Of a stretch of 64,000 bases of DNA, positions 56,137 through 64,000 are shown piece by piece. The DNA comes from an uncultured Gammaproteobacteria bacterium. GTDB lineage: Bacteria; Pseudomonadota; Gammaproteobacteria; HyVt-429. The first letter of the stretch is position 1; each line of letters begins with the position of its first letter. Both the position numbers and the translations under genes were made by a program. The stretch lies in assembly GCA_947259975.1 (NCBI GenBank), contig CAMYOD010000078.1, positions 62,001 to 126,000 of the forward strand. The letters run 5' to 3'. The notes beneath the pieces are model-generated. The model saw nothing but the letters and a program-made list of their open reading frames with translations, was not told the origin of the DNA and did no database searches.

Positions 56137-56242
56137 ACGCCCCGTGGTTTGTCCTTCGAAGACACGCTGTAAAATACGTCCATGTAAGCTCGACGGCCGC
56201 TTCCCGCGGCCGACGGTCTTCTCAGGACAAACCACGGGGCGT
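56137..56242. repeat. Long-arm hairpin element, copy 3 (106 bp, opposite orientation)
   Basis: Arms 56137-56163 and 56216-56242 (27 bases each) pair at 25 of 27 positions. The 52-base core, read on the minus strand, begins CGTCGGCCGC, has a GGCCGC/GCGGCC mini-hairpin and then GTCGAGCTTACATGGACGTA, matching copy 2. Arm sequences are unrelated to the other copies. It lies 142 bases downstream of the rnpB 3' end and upstream of mraZ. Confidence 0.88.
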
Positions 56243-56384
56243 TAGATGGCGGCTAAGGAGGTGGTCGGGCTCGATAGAAATATAAGCAACTAACTGAAAA
56301 TAAAACACTTTTTTGGGCGTGTGCTGGCGGACCGCCAGAGCGCGGCCCGCATATGGGAAATTCTTATAAAAATCAACGAGTAAA

Positions 56385-56726
56385 GAGGGAGCCGGCCTGT
56401 AAGCCGGGTTCTGTCGAGGACAGCCATTCATCTGGGACGCGTGTCGCCACGCGCCTCGTGCAACCTACCCGGACCCGGTGCGGGCCACACCATCGGGTCC
56501 CTATTCGGTCTTGCTCCGGGTGGGGTTTTCCCTGCCACCCGTGTTACCACGGGCGCGGTGCGCTCTTACCGCACCATTTCACCCTTACCGGCTCCCGAAA
56601 GAGCTTAGGCGGTATATTTTCTGTGGCACTTTCCGTCGGCTCGCGCCGCCCAGGCGTTACCTGGCACCCTGCCCAATGGAGCCCGGACTTTCCTCCCCTT
56701 GCGGGGCGACTGTCCGGCCGACTCCC
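56385..56726 (-). ncRNA. rnpB: RNase P RNA (catalytic M1 RNA)
   Basis: Ribozyme that trims tRNA 5' ends. Read on the minus strand, it opens GGGAGTCGGCCGGACAGTCG, followed by the conserved GAGGAAAGTCCGGGCTCC and the GGGCAGGGTGCCAGGTAACG segment of bacterial type A RNase P. It closes CAGAACCCGGCTTACAGGCC, whose end pairs with the 5' end to form helix P1. The length (about 342) is typical. Exact ends are estimated from P1. Between rsmI and mraZ, as in Pseudomonas. Confidence 0.96.
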
Positions 56727-56729
56727 ATC

Positions 56730-56764
56730 AGCCAAGATACAAGATTCAAGTTGCAAGATACAAG
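56730..56764. repeat. Heptad repeats upstream of rnpB
   Basis: Five 7-base units on the CAAG theme: agccaag, atacaag, attcaag, ttgcaag, atacaag. Same family as the array at 3003-3140. They occupy the exact place where the rnpB promoter must be. Confidence 0.82.
56734..56763 (-). promoter_or_regulatory. Likely rnpB promoter, embedded in heptad repeats
   Basis: On the minus strand TTGTAT (56763-56758), 18 bases, TATCTT (56739-56734), then seven bases to the rnpB 5' end. Both boxes are made from the heptads themselves (units ATACAAG read in reverse). Box match is moderate; spacing and position are good. Confidence 0.55.
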
Positions 56765-56837
56765 CGAAAAAAGCGGGCTCGAGCCGATTCTGTGGGGAAA
56801 AATGGAATTCGGGCCGATCTGCCGCCTTTTGACCACA

Positions 56838-56921
56838 AAAAGGGGACATTCTACTTTTTTAGACAAGGTTGAGAACGTGGTGGAGTTCTTCCGCAATCGA
56901 AAAAGTAGAATATCCCCTTTT
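56838..56921. mobile_element. MITE-like element with AAAAGGGGACATTCTAC termini
   Basis: Terminal inverted repeats of 22 bases (56838-56859 and 56900-56921), complementary at 21 of 22, enclose 40 bases. Length (84 bp) and plan match the GGGGTCGGAGTG elements elsewhere in the window but the termini differ. It sits just after the rsmI 3' end. A non-autonomous element is inferred. Confidence 0.65.
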
Positions 56922-56927
56922 CCCTTT

Positions 56928-57794
56928 TCAGGCTTTACGGGATTCCTGGAGTTCCTGCCCAAGCTTATAGAGCGCATTACGACTGGCGCCGGTCAGCTTG
57001 GCGGCAATGCGGGCGGCCTGGGTCAGGGATAGGTCCTCGAGCAACACCTCGAGCATGGTCCTGGCTTCATCCGGCAGTGCGTCCCGCGCGGCGGGCTCGC
57101 GGCCGTGCACCAGGATCACGAACTCCCCCTTACGCTGCTCCGGGTCGCTTGCGACCCAGGCCGTGAGTTCGGCGAGGCCCGCCAAACGAATGGTCTCGAA
57201 ACGCTTGGTGAGTTCCCGTGCCACGACCGCCTGGCGCTCGCCGCCGAGGACCTCGCACATGTCGGTGAGGCACGCGCTGATCCGATGGGAGGACTCGTAA
57301 ATGATGATCGTACGCTGCTCCGCCGCCAGTTCGGCGAGCCGCTTGCGACGCGCGGGTTTGCGCGCCGGCAGAAAGCCCTCGAACACGAAGCGATCCGGCG
57401 GCAGACCGGAGACCGAAAGCGCGGCAATCGCCGCGCTCACGCCGGGGATTGGTGTCACCGGAATACCGGCTTCCCGTGCCGCACGCACCAGACGGAACCC
57501 CGGATCACTGACCAGCGGCGTGCCCGCATCGCTGATCAGCGCAATATGCTCGCCCTTCTGCAGCTGCTGCAGAATCCGCGGGGTGACCGCACGCTCGTTG
57601 TGCTCGTGCATGGCGACGGTTCTGGTGGCAATACCGAAATGCTTGAGCAAAACGGCGCTATGGCGGGTATCTTCCGCCACGATTCGATCCACCTCGCCAA
57701 GGATGCGCACCGCGCGCTGGGTCATGTCCTCGAGGTTGCCGATCGGCGTGGCAACGATGAACAGCGTCCCATTTTTGCTCGACGTCCCGGGCAC
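56928..57794 (-). CDS. rsmI: 16S rRNA C1402 2'-O-methyltransferase
   Basis: 288-residue tetrapyrrole-methylase-fold enzyme. LFIVATPIGNLEDMTQRAVRIL, VAEDTRHSAVLLKHFGI, ALISDAGTPLVSDPGFRLV and PIPGVSAAIAALSVSGL are diagnostic. GTG at 57794 has GGAG eight bases before it. Divergent from lpoA across a 38-base gap that must hold both start regions. Confidence 0.96.
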   Translation of the reverse strand: MPGTSSKNGTLFIVATPIGNLEDMTQRAVRILGEVDRIVAEDTRHSAVLLKHFGIATRTVAMHEHNERAVTPRILQQLQKGEHIALISDAGTPLVSDPGFRLVRAAREAGIPVTPIPGVSAAIAALSVSGLPPDRFVFEGFLPARKPARRKRLAELAAEQRTIIIYESSHRISACLTDMCEVLGGERQAVVARELTKRFETIRLAGLAELTAWVASDPEQRKGEFVILVHGREPAARDALPDEARTMLEVLLEDLSLTQAARIAAKLTGASRNALYKLGQELQESRKA

Positions 57795-57832
57795 TGGCTA
57801 TACTCCACGGCCTCACACATGGCCGAACCTAA

Positions 57833-59803
57833 ATGAATTCTATTTCCCAGATCGCCCGCACCGGCATTTGCGCGGCCCTGGTGCTGGCGCTAAGCGCCTG
57901 CGCATCGATCCGCGAGCGCTTGCCGGAGATCGTTGAGCGCGACGCGGAACCGGTTGCGGCAGTCGCGGAGCCGGCACGCCCGGAGGCGCCGGTTGCGGTT
58001 ACGGCGGAGGAGTTCCTCGCCCGCGCCCGTTCGGTGGGTCCACCGGAACGCCAAGACTACCAGCTGCGCGCGGTCGCCGCGATGATCCGCGCCGGCCGGG
58101 TCGGCATGGCCGAAAGACAGCTTGCCGGGATCGATGTGAGCGGCCTGCCACAGGTGTTCACAGCGCGTAAGATCCTGCTGCGATCCGAGGTCGCGCTGCA
58201 TCGTCAACAAACAACCGATGCGATGCGACTACTCAACCGGCTCTTGCCAATGCGCGGCCTCGATCGCGATCTCAGTGCACGAATCTACCGGGTGCGCGCA
58301 CAGGCGCAACTGGCGCTCAATCAGAATGTCAGCGCGGTACGTGACCTGATCCGACGGGAAACTTTTCTCAGCGAGCCGCGCGCGATCCAACAGAATCATC
58401 AGGAGCTGTGGCGCATCCTCGAAGCCACCAATCCCGCAACTCTGCGTAACGAGCGCTTTATCAGCGCCGATCCCGTCTACAAGGGCTGGCTCGATCTGGC
58501 CGTGATCACCATCGAATACGCGGCGGATCCCCAGCGCCTCAATGAAGAATTGCAGCGCTGGCAGCGCGCGTATCCGACGCACCCGGCGTCGGACTCCCTC
58601 GCACCGACACTCAGTACCTTTGCCAGCCCCAGTCTGGCGCCGGTGGATCGCATCACGCTGCTGCTACCCCTGTCATCGCGGTTCGGTGTCGCGGCACAGG
58701 CCGTACATGATGGCTTCCTGGCCCTGCACGCCGCCAACACGCACACCTACAAGCCGAGTATTACTGTCGTGGACATCGGCGAAGACCCGACGCTGATCGG
58801 CGCCTACTACCGCAGCGCGGTGGCCCAGGGTGCGCAAATGATCATCGGTCCGCTCGGCCGTGATGCCGCCCAGACCCTGGTCGACACCGAACCCCTCGCG
58901 GTGCCGACCCTGCTGCTGAGCTACGTGAACGAAACGATGGCACTGCCGTCCCACGTCTACCAGTTCGGGCTGCTGCCCGAGGATGAAGCACGCGCGGCGG
59001 CGACGCGAGCGTTCTTCGACGGTCATCGTCGCGTCGCGATTCTCTACCCGGAAACCCCGCGTGGTACCCGCATACAGCAGGCGTTTCGCGACCATCTCGA
59101 AACCCTGGGTGGTCACATCATCGAGGCCCAGGCCTACTATCCGAGCGAGGCGGACCATTCCCTGGCCATCCGCTACCTGCTCAACCTGGACGCAAGCACA
59201 ACGCGCAAGAACCGGCTCGAGAACGTCTTGAAAACCGACGTCAAATTTCAGGCGCGCAGGCGACAGGATGTCGACTGCATTTTTCTTATCGCTGACGCCG
59301 AACAGGGTCGTCTGCTCAAACCCCAGCTCAATTTCTATCACGCGTTAGACCTGCCGGTCTATGCAACGTCGGACATCTTTTCCGGTTCGCCAAACGAGTT
59401 GCACGACAGAGATTTGAACGGTGTGATCTTCGGTGACAGTCCCTGGCTATTGGCACGGGAGGGACGGATACCGGCGTTACGGCAATCTGTGCAGGGCGAT
59501 TGGCCAAAGCAACGCACACAGCTCGATCGCTTGTATGCCCTGGGTATGGACGCCTACTGGATCGCCCCGCAGCTGGAGCGCCTGACGCGTGATGCGGTAG
59601 TATTCAGTGGCGTCACCGGCGACCTATCGATGGATCGGGGCGGTCGAATTCATCGACAACTATATTGGGCCCGTTTTGTGCGCGGACTGCCGGTTCCGAT
59701 GGACGCCTACTACAATCCGGTTGGGAGGATGGAATTTGATTCGGCAACGGAAGCCAGCCCGACACCTGATCCGCGGGCGGGACGCGGAGCAGGCCGCCTG
59801 TAA
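57833..59803 (+). CDS. lpoA: Penicillin-binding protein activator LpoA
   Basis: 656-residue outer-membrane lipoprotein that activates PBP1A. The signal peptide ends in lipobox LALSAC (Cys at about residue 22). An N-terminal helical, TPR-like domain (about 60-250) is followed by a C-terminal periplasmic-binding-protein fold (DRITLLLPLSSRFGVAAQAVHDGFLAL, IIGPLGRDAAQTLVD, RVAILYPETPRGTRI). The last 22 or so residues, rich in Pro, Gly and Arg, are encoded by DNA shared with the start of yraN. Confidence 0.92.
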   Translation: MNSISQIARTGICAALVLALSACASIRERLPEIVERDAEPVAAVAEPARPEAPVAVTAEEFLARARSVGPPERQDYQLRAVAAMIRAGRVGMAERQLAGIDVSGLPQVFTARKILLRSEVALHRQQTTDAMRLLNRLLPMRGLDRDLSARIYRVRAQAQLALNQNVSAVRDLIRRETFLSEPRAIQQNHQELWRILEATNPATLRNERFISADPVYKGWLDLAVITIEYAADPQRLNEELQRWQRAYPTHPASDSLAPTLSTFASPSLAPVDRITLLLPLSSRFGVAAQAVHDGFLALHAANTHTYKPSITVVDIGEDPTLIGAYYRSAVAQGAQMIIGPLGRDAAQTLVDTEPLAVPTLLLSYVNETMALPSHVYQFGLLPEDEARAAATRAFFDGHRRVAILYPETPRGTRIQQAFRDHLETLGGHIIEAQAYYPSEADHSLAIRYLLNLDASTTRKNRLENVLKTDVKFQARRRQDVDCIFLIADAEQGRLLKPQLNFYHALDLPVYATSDIFSGSPNELHDRDLNGVIFGDSPWLLAREGRIPALRQSVQGDWPKQRTQLDRLYALGMDAYWIAPQLERLTRDAVVFSGVTGDLSMDRGGRIHRQLYWARFVRGLPVPMDAYYNPVGRMEFDSATEASPTPDPRAGRGAGRL

Positions 59804-60110
59804 TTACCTCGTTCAGCAAGGGCTGCGCCTACTGGAGCGCAATTTCCGTTGCGCGCTCGGCGAGATCGACTCAATTATGGAAGACGGCGAAACTGTGGTT
59901 TTCGTCGAGGTTCGTTATCGTGCTTCCACCCGTTACGGCTCACCCGCCGAGACCGTCGATGTCCGCAAACAAGCGAAGTTGCGACGTTCCGCTGAATTCT
60001 TTCTGCAGCGACGCAAGCAATACCAACATCGACCTTGCCGCTTCGACGTACTGGCCATCACATCGGAGCATGACCAAACGGATATCGCGTGGATCCGTGA
60101 TGCGTTTTGA
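59736..60110 (+). CDS. yraN: YraN-family (UPF0102) putative endonuclease
   Basis: 124 residues with a restriction-enzyme-like core: RDAEQAACNYLVQQGLRLLERNFRC, then GEIDSIMEDGETVVFVEVRYR, whose acidic residues fit the PD-(D/E)xK pattern (the usual Lys position reads Arg, common in this family). The role is unproven; a link to Holliday-junction or recombination processing has been suggested for relatives. TTG at 59736 is chosen because GGAGG lies eight bases upstream; it overlaps the end of lpoA by 68 bases. Confidence 0.85.
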   Translation: MIRQRKPARHLIRGRDAEQAACNYLVQQGLRLLERNFRCALGEIDSIMEDGETVVFVEVRYRASTRYGSPAETVDVRKQAKLRRSAEFFLQRRKQYQHRPCRFDVLAITSEHDQTDIAWIRDAF

Positions 60111-60207
60111 ACCACCGACCCGTAAGCAGAAGCCGGCGGCACCCTTTTCGTCCCCTATCCAACGCCATGCTAGACTGTGCGCGCCGACGCCAGTACGGTA
60201 ACGAGTA

Positions 60208-60795
60208 ATGGATCTAAACGAACGAGTAATCAAGAACTTCAACGAGAGCATCCGTACCTCCACGGATGCGGCGACGGCCGTCGCCGCGACAGTCGTCGCC
60301 GCAGCGGCCACCATGACCGAGGCCCTGTTGAGTGATCGCAAGATCCTGGCCTGTGGCAACGGCGGTTCGGCAGCCGATGCGCAGCACTTCTCCTCTGAAA
60401 TGCTCAATCGATTCGAGACCGAGCGGCCCGGGCTTCCGGCCATCGCGCTGACCGCCGACGGCCCGACCCTGACCTCGGTGGCCAACGACTACGCCTATGA
60501 ACAGGTATTCGCCAAACAAATCCTCGCGCTGGGCCAACCGGGCGATATCTTATTCGTTATTACGACATCGGGTAACTCGGCAAACTTGATTCGCGCCGTC
60601 GAGGCGGCACGCGAGCGGGATATGTTGTGCATCGCTCTCAATGGTCAAGACGGTGGGGAACTTGCATCCTTGTTACAGGACAAAGATATAAATATTTGTG
60701 TATCCGGTCCGTCCACCGCGCGTGTACAAGAGGTCCACATTATCGTCATTCATTGCCTTTGCGATCTGATCGATCACCAATTACTTGGACAATAA
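60208..60795 (+). CDS. diaA: SIS-domain protein, DiaA type
   Basis: 195-residue tetrameric SIS protein. [50 protein letters not shown] and [17 protein letters not shown] form the phosphosugar-binding fold. The [15 protein letters not shown] and [12 protein letters not shown] strings, with the yraN/dolP context, match DiaA, which promotes DnaA assembly at oriC, better than sedoheptulose-7-phosphate isomerase GmhA. Heptose isomerase activity is still possible given rfaE2 two genes on. Confidence 0.88.
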   Translation: MDLNERVIKNFNESIRTSTDAATAVAATVVAAAATMTEALLSDRKILACGNGGSAADAQHFSSEMLNRFETERPGLPAIALTADGPTLTSVANDYAYEQVFAKQILALGQPGDILFVITTSGNSANLIRAVEAARERDMLCIALNGQDGGELASLLQDKDINICVSGPSTARVQEVHIIVIHCLCDLIDHQLLGQ

Positions 60796-60802
60796 TCCCG
60801 AT

Positions 60803-61387
60803 ATGAATACGCAGACATTCACGAAAATCATTCTGTTCACAATCATGCTTACACTTATCGGTGGTTGTGTCGCGGTGGGTGGCAGCGCCGCTGTAACCGC
60901 AGTGGCCGTTGCGCATGATCGACGCACGGTTGGCACCGTGGTGGATGACAATGTTCTCGAAGTCAAGATTTCAAACGCGGTTAGTGACGACGAACTGCTT
61001 AAGAAGAAGGTGCGAATTAATGTAACCAGTGTCAACGGAACCGTGCTGTTGACCGGCGAAGCACCGACGCTGCGCCTGCGCGATCGCGTTCTTGAAATCG
61101 CACGCTCATTCCCGCATGTGCGCCAGACCGTCAATGAGATTCGCATCGCCGGCAAGTCGTCGATCGGCAGCCGCTCCAATGACGCCTGGCTTACGAGCAA
61201 GGTGAAGACCCGCTTGATTCGCACCGAAGGAATCGGCGATGCCTCCCATATCAACGTACATACCGCCTATGGCGTGGTGTATCTGATGGGAATCGTGAAA
61301 CGCGCGGAAGGGGAAACGGCAGCCGACTCCGCGCGGCTGGTCAAGGGTGTCAACCGGGTCACCAAAGTATTCGAGTACATTGATTGA
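60803..61387 (+). CDS. dolP: BON-domain outer-membrane lipoprotein DolP
   Basis: 194-residue lipoprotein with lipobox LIGGC and two BON domains (about residues 45-115 and 120-190; [31 protein letters not shown] and [19 protein letters not shown]). DolP (YraP) binds anionic phospholipid at division sites and supports BAM integrity and septal amidase control. ATG at 60803; an in-frame TTG at 60785 would overlap diaA and precedes the signal peptide less well. Confidence 0.9.
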   Translation: MNTQTFTKIILFTIMLTLIGGCVAVGGSAAVTAVAVAHDRRTVGTVVDDNVLEVKISNAVSDDELLKKKVRINVTSVNGTVLLTGEAPTLRLRDRVLEIARSFPHVRQTVNEIRIAGKSSIGSRSNDAWLTSKVKTRLIRTEGIGDASHINVHTAYGVVYLMGIVKRAEGETAADSARLVKGVNRVTKVFEYID

Positions 61388-61863
61388 CCACAGAAGCAAA
61401 AATCGTCCTGGCAGCGGATCAGCTCACGGCACGTCTTGAGGACCTGGCGCACCCCATCGTCTTCACCAACGGCTGTTTCGATATCCTCCATCGCGGCCAT
61501 GTTGCCTACCTGGAGGAGGCCGCCGCGCTGGGGGCGTCGCTCGTAGTTGGCGTAAACAGCGACGCTTCGGTGGCACGGCTCGCCAAAGGTGACGATCGGC
61601 CGCTTAATCCGCTCGCGGACCGGCTCGCTGTCCTCGCCGCCCTGGCGTGTGTCACGCTGGTGGTCCCCTTCGCTGAAGACACGCCCCTGGAACTCATCAA
61701 GATCGTTCGCCCCGAGCACCTGGTCAAGGGCGGCGACTGGCCCGTGGAACGTATCGTCGGCGCCGACGTCGTGCGCAGCTATGGCGGCGACGTGCACTCG
61801 CTGCCGGTTCGCTATGAGCGTTCCACGACGCGTTTGATCGAGCGTATTCGTGACTCTTTCTAG
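61384..61863 (+). CDS. rfaE2: D-glycero-beta-D-manno-heptose 1-phosphate adenylyltransferase
   Basis: 159-residue nucleotidyltransferase equal to the C-terminal half of Hld[21 protein letters not shown] carries the HxGH motif; [11 protein letters not shown] is the C-terminal ATP-binding signature. It makes ADP-heptose for the LPS core. The TTG start overlaps the dolP stop (TTGA). The kinase half (rfaE1) is not in the window. Confidence 0.9.
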   Translation: MTTEAKIVLAADQLTARLEDLAHPIVFTNGCFDILHRGHVAYLEEAAALGASLVVGVNSDASVARLAKGDDRPLNPLADRLAVLAALACVTLVVPFAEDTPLELIKIVRPEHLVKGGDWPVERIVGADVVRSYGGDVHSLPVRYERSTTRLIERIRDSF

Positions 61864-63247
61864 TGCCACCTCAGCGTTTGTGGATCACTTGCGTGATGTC
61901 GTCGGTAGCGACAATGTCCTGACAGACCCGTCGGATCGCTGGACCTACGGTTACGACAACTCACGCACCCACAGCCAACCGGACGCCGTGGTCTTCGCCG
62001 CGGATGCCGACCAGATCAAGCGTATCCTGACGGCCTGCAATCAGTCCGGCGTGCCCCTGGTGGCGCGCGGCCGCGGCACCGGCACCACCGGCGGTGCGGT
62101 ACCCGTCGACGGCGGCGTCGTCCTGTCGCTCGAACGCATGCAGAATATTCTTGCCATCAACCCCGCGGACCGCACGATCATTGTCGAGCCGGGGGTGATC
62201 AATCGCAGCGTGCAGGAGAGCGCGGCGGCCCATGGCCTGTTCTGGCCACCGGATCCATCGAGCGCCGATTACTGTACCGTCGGCGGTAATCTTGCGTTTA
62301 ATGCCGCCGGTCCACGCGCCGTCAAGTACGGCACGGTGCGTGAGAACGTGCTCGGACTAAAGGCGATAACCGGTGCCGGTGACGTGATTCACACCGGCGT
62401 CTCTACGACGAAGGGTGTGGTCGGCTACGATTTGACGCGTCTGATCATCGGCTCGGAAGGCACACTGGCAATCATCACCGAGGCCGTTCTCAAATTGAGT
62501 CCGCTACCGGAAAGCGTACGCACGCTGCGTGCGGTATACCAGGATATCCGCAGCGCGGCGAACGCGGTGGTGCGCGTCATGGGGCAACCGGCAGTACCCT
62601 GCGCCCTCGAGTTCATGGACGGTCATGCGGTCGCCCTGGTGCGCGAACTGGCGCCGGCCGTGCTCCCGGCCGACGCAGGCGCCCTGCTGATGATCGAAGT
62701 GGATGGCGCAGAGGCGGATATCGACGGCACCCTGGCAAAGGTCGAACAGGCGGCCCGGGGCGAAGGGTTGGTAAGTCTCGCACGCGCCGATACCGATACC
62801 GAGCGTGATGCGCTGTGGGCGACCCGCAAGGCGCTATCACCGGCACTGCGCAAGGTGGCGCCGAACAAACTCAACGAGGACGTGGTGGTACCGGTTTCAC
62901 GCATCCCGGACCTCGTCGACGGCCTCGATAAGCTCAGTCAGGAATTCGGTATCCCCATCGTGAATTTCGGTCATGCCGGCAACGGAAACATTCACGTGAA
63001 TTTGCTGTACGACAACCAGGACGAGAAACAGCAAAAGAACGCGCGGCCTTGCCTCGATCGCGTTTTCGATCTGGTGCTCAAACTGAACGGCACGCTGTCG
63101 GGTGAACACGGTGTCGGTACCGAAAAGCGTGACTACATCAATCGCGAGATCGACCCGGCAACCCTCGACCTGATGCGCCGCATCAAGCAGCAATTCGATC
63201 CCGCGGGAATCCTGAATCCGGGCAAGATGTTTCCCGGCGACGCCTGA
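61850..63247 (+). CDS. FAD-linked oxidase, GlcD/D-lactate dehydrogenase type
   Basis: 465 residues. N-terminal PCMH-type FAD domain ([54 protein letters not shown]) and the C-terminal FAD-oxidase domain ([16 protein letters not shown] and [15 protein letters not shown]). Family members oxidise 2-hydroxy acids such as glycolate or D-lactate; no neighbouring glcE/glcF is present to settle the substrate. GTG at 61850 overlaps rfaE2 by 14 bases. Confidence 0.85.
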   Translation: MTLSSATSAFVDHLRDVVGSDNVLTDPSDRWTYGYDNSRTHSQPDAVVFAADADQIKRILTACNQSGVPLVARGRGTGTTGGAVPVDGGVVLSLERMQNILAINPADRTIIVEPGVINRSVQESAAAHGLFWPPDPSSADYCTVGGNLAFNAAGPRAVKYGTVRENVLGLKAITGAGDVIHTGVSTTKGVVGYDLTRLIIGSEGTLAIITEAVLKLSPLPESVRTLRAVYQDIRSAANAVVRVMGQPAVPCALEFMDGHAVALVRELAPAVLPADAGALLMIEVDGAEADIDGTLAKVEQAARGEGLVSLARADTDTERDALWATRKALSPALRKVAPNKLNEDVVVPVSRIPDLVDGLDKLSQEFGIPIVNFGHAGNGNIHVNLLYDNQDEKQQKNARPCLDRVFDLVLKLNGTLSGEHGVGTEKRDYINREIDPATLDLMRRIKQQFDPAGILNPGKMFPGDA

Positions 63248-63254
63248 GCGATGA

Positions 63255-63776
63255 CTATTGCTCCTGCGGGGGTACTGTGGCGGCGAGAAGTTCGTCGTAG
63301 CGCGCCTTGTCCGCAGGGTTGAAACAACAACAGATGATTTCCTCGAATTCGCCCTCGTGCGCGCGCATGACAGCAACCGCAATCCGCGCGGCCGCAGCCT
63401 TGGGGTAGCCGTAGACGCCGGTGCTGATCCCCGGGAACGCAATTGTACGAACCCCATTGGCGACGGCCAGGGCGAGGGCGTTCTCGTAGCACGACCGCAA
63501 CAGCGCCGGTTCGCCGGATTTGCCGCCGCGCCATACCGGCCCAACGGTATGGATAACGTAGCGCGCCGGCAGTCCGAATCCGGGGGTGATCCGGGCCTCG
63601 CCGGTGGGACAACCGTTCAGTGTGCGGCAGAATTCCACCAGCTCGCGCCCGGCGGCGCGATGGATCGCACCATCGACCCCGCCGCCGCCCAACAGGCTGG
63701 TATTGGCGGCGTTGACAATGGCGTCAACCTGCAAGGTTGTGATGTCGGCTTGAACTGCGCGGATCATACCGGGCAT
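63255..63776 (-). CDS. Macro-domain protein (O-acetyl-ADP-ribose deacetylase-like)
   Basis: About 173 residues forming a single macro domain. Hallmarks are [27 protein letters not shown] and [45 protein letters not shown] lies between. YmdB-class relatives remove acetyl or ADP-ribosyl groups. ATG at 63776 ([11 protein letters not shown]) or 63767 are both possible; the longer frame is not family-like. Convergent with the FAD oxidase gene, 7 bases apart. Confidence 0.9.
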   Translation of the reverse strand: MPGMIRAVQADITTLQVDAIVNAANTSLLGGGGVDGAIHRAAGRELVEFCRTLNGCPTGEARITPGFGLPARYVIHTVGPVWRGGKSGEPALLRSCYENALALAVANGVRTIAFPGISTGVYGYPKAAAARIAVAVMRAHEGEFEEIICCCFNPADKARYDELLAATVPPQEQ

Positions 63777-63857
63777 TGTCTCTGTCGCGAGCACGCGCGA
63801 CAAGCTGCGCGTAACTTTGTATTGTCCAGGGCTGCGAGGACCTGAACACAATACCCA

Positions 63858-64000
63858 ATGACAGAAATCTACTTGCTGCTGGGGATCGTCGGCGCCGGGA
63901 TGTGGTTCTGGTTTGACAGTCTGCGCGCGCGTGAACGCGCCACGGAACTGGCACGCCGGTCATGTACGCGCGACGACCTCCAGTTCCTCGACGGCACCGT
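63858..64000 (+). CDS. DUF3301-family protein (N-terminal part)
   Basis: 47 codons visible before the window ends. [19 protein letters not shown] is a membrane segment, then [16 protein letters not shown], then [13 protein letters not shown], which together match DUF3301 proteins: one helix and a small cytosolic domain, function unknown. Divergent from the macro-domain gene. Confidence 0.75.
   Translation, partial: MTEIYLLLGIVGAGMWFWFDSLRARERATELARRSCTRDDLQFLDGT

Overview
The window is GC-rich chromosomal DNA from a gammaproteobacterium. The evidence is the gammaproteobacterial dcw order (mraZ to ftsZ, then lpxC), the rsmI-lpoA-yraN-diaA-dolP block, the pilSR and pilBCD-coaE arrangement, the comF/bioBFHCD locus and several gammaproteobacterial families of unknown function (DUF2909, DUF2244, PP0621, DUF3301). 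An aa3/caa3-type oxidase, soluble transhydrogenase and arsenic resistance suggest an aerobic environmental organism, perhaps near Chromatiales or Acidiferrobacterales. That placement is a guess.

Layout. 1-1200: arsenic operon arsR-arsC-acr3 on the minus strand, with acr3 cut by the window edge. 1347-6196: an orphan AmrS radical SAM enzyme, a CBS-domain protein, transhydrogenase SthA, an outer-membrane barrel protein and HspQ. 6650-14327: cytochrome c oxidase cluster on the minus strand (ctaC, ctaD, a 33-residue assembly protein, ctaG, ctaE, SURF1, an SCO-like protein, ctaB), with plus-strand DUF2909 between ctaE and surf1 and minus-strand DUF2244 upstream. 14554-19134: biotin genes bioBFHCD, divergent from comF across a recognisable BirA operator. 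20196-30375: type IV pilus region (PP0621 protein, pilS, pilR, three tandem pilins, pilB, pilC, pilD) ending in coaE. 30659-38145: Nudix/thiamine-phosphate-synthase fusion, argJ, secA, an M23 peptidase, dciA and lpxC. 38452-55918: complete dcw cluster on the minus strand, with most genes overlapping or abutting. 56385-56726: RNase P RNA. 56928-64000: rsmI, then lpoA, yraN, diaA, dolP, rfaE2, a GlcD-type FAD oxidase, a macro-domain protein and the start of a DUF3301 gene.

Physiology. The dcw cluster, LpoA, LpxC, SecA and the M23 peptidase together cover septation, peptidoglycan synthesis and export. PilSR probably drives pilin expression through a clear sigma-54 promoter, and PilB, PilC and PilD assemble and process the pilins. 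BirA repression links biotin status to bioB and possibly comF.

The least explained content is intergenic. Four copies of a hairpin element share a conserved core, but each has its own long self-complementary arms of nearly constant length. All four lie 3' of a gene, and two carry a nested 86-88 bp inverted-repeat element. There is also a heptad repeat family that seems to supply the rnpB promoter, a third 84 bp inverted-repeat element, and an apparently leaderless arsR.
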